Below, piece after piece: positions 63,994 through 64,000 of a stretch of DNA of 64,000 nucleotides (within the stretch, counting starts at the first letter, position 1; every line of letters begins with the position of its first letter). Made by a program: the position numbers and the translations under genes. Below the pieces are notes generated by a model. It saw only the letters and a list, made by a program, of their open reading frames with translations, was not told the DNA's origin and ran no database searches. Source of the DNA: Pelagicoccus enzymogenes (GTDB lineage Bacteria; Verrucomicrobiota; Verrucomicrobiia; Opitutales; Opitutaceae); the NCBI RefSeq assembly GCF_014803405.1, contig NZ_JACYFG010000004.1, positions 94,304-158,303 on the forward strand. The letters run 5' to 3'.

Positions 63994-64000
63994 TCTTCGA

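Overview
The window looks like a chromosome segment of a marine Verrucomicrobium of the Opitutae type (Pelagicoccus/Puniceicoccaceae-like). This is inferred from protein style only: a PVC-type cytochrome c/HEAT protein at the left edge, long verrucomicrobial TonB receptors, ASPIC/UnbV and VCBS proteins, orphan ADOP-type permeases, a C-terminal 'FYRLR' secretion-type domain, many secreted glycoside hydrolases, moderate-to-high GC and weak Shine-Dalgarno sequences. No rRNA, tRNA, phage, IS element or CRISPR array was found.

Layout. (1) 1-23280 and 23296-30222 form a hemicellulose/pectin utilisation region: a partial cytochrome c dehydrogenase-type protein, an MFS transporter, GH43-CBM6, an alpha/beta hydrolase, two GH51 arabinofuranosidases, two ThuA-like proteins flanking a pair of orphan permeases, GH43, GH97, a CE1-type esterase, a secreted protein of unknown function, GH95 and a 1506-residue GH43-GH5-CBM6-ricin-Fn3-LamG polyenzyme. 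A XylR-type AraC regulator (30560-31849) is divergent from the polyenzyme. The enzymes would debranch and cut arabinoxylan-like and galactose/fucose-containing polymers, and the MFS carrier would import sugars. No SusD-like protein is seen. (2) 31863-49251 holds a TPR protein, a VCBS protein and a large TonB-dependent receptor on the minus strand. Divergent from them on the plus strand are a 1195-residue VCBS/ASPIC-UnbV protein, a polytopic membrane protein and a propeller histidine kinase/LuxR response regulator pair. (3) 49793-53790 looks like a compact sigma-54 regulon. A GAF-AAA+-Fis activator lies beside an ECF sigma/LpxR-like lipid A deacylase operon and a small secreted protein. Two divergent -24/-12-like promoters share a pair of near-palindromic upstream sites, and related sites precede the activator gene. 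(4) 53906-59904 is a plus-strand redox/detoxification cluster: two AhpD-like proteins (one without its cysteines), a small membrane protein, a PNPOx-like flavoprotein, an isochorismatase-like hydrolase, a DUF1348 protein, a disulfide-reductase-like flavoenzyme and an azoreductase-like flavodoxin. (5) 59905-64000 is repeat-rich, with a beta-lactamase-fold hydrolase and a lower-GC run of small minus-strand unknown genes with a repeated leader motif.

The two most unusual observations are a DNA word, TTTGGATAC(G), that is heavily over-represented in all reading frames and on both strands, much like a DNA-uptake sequence, and the sigma-54 arrangement at 50203-50592. All counts were made by eye and need recounting by computer.
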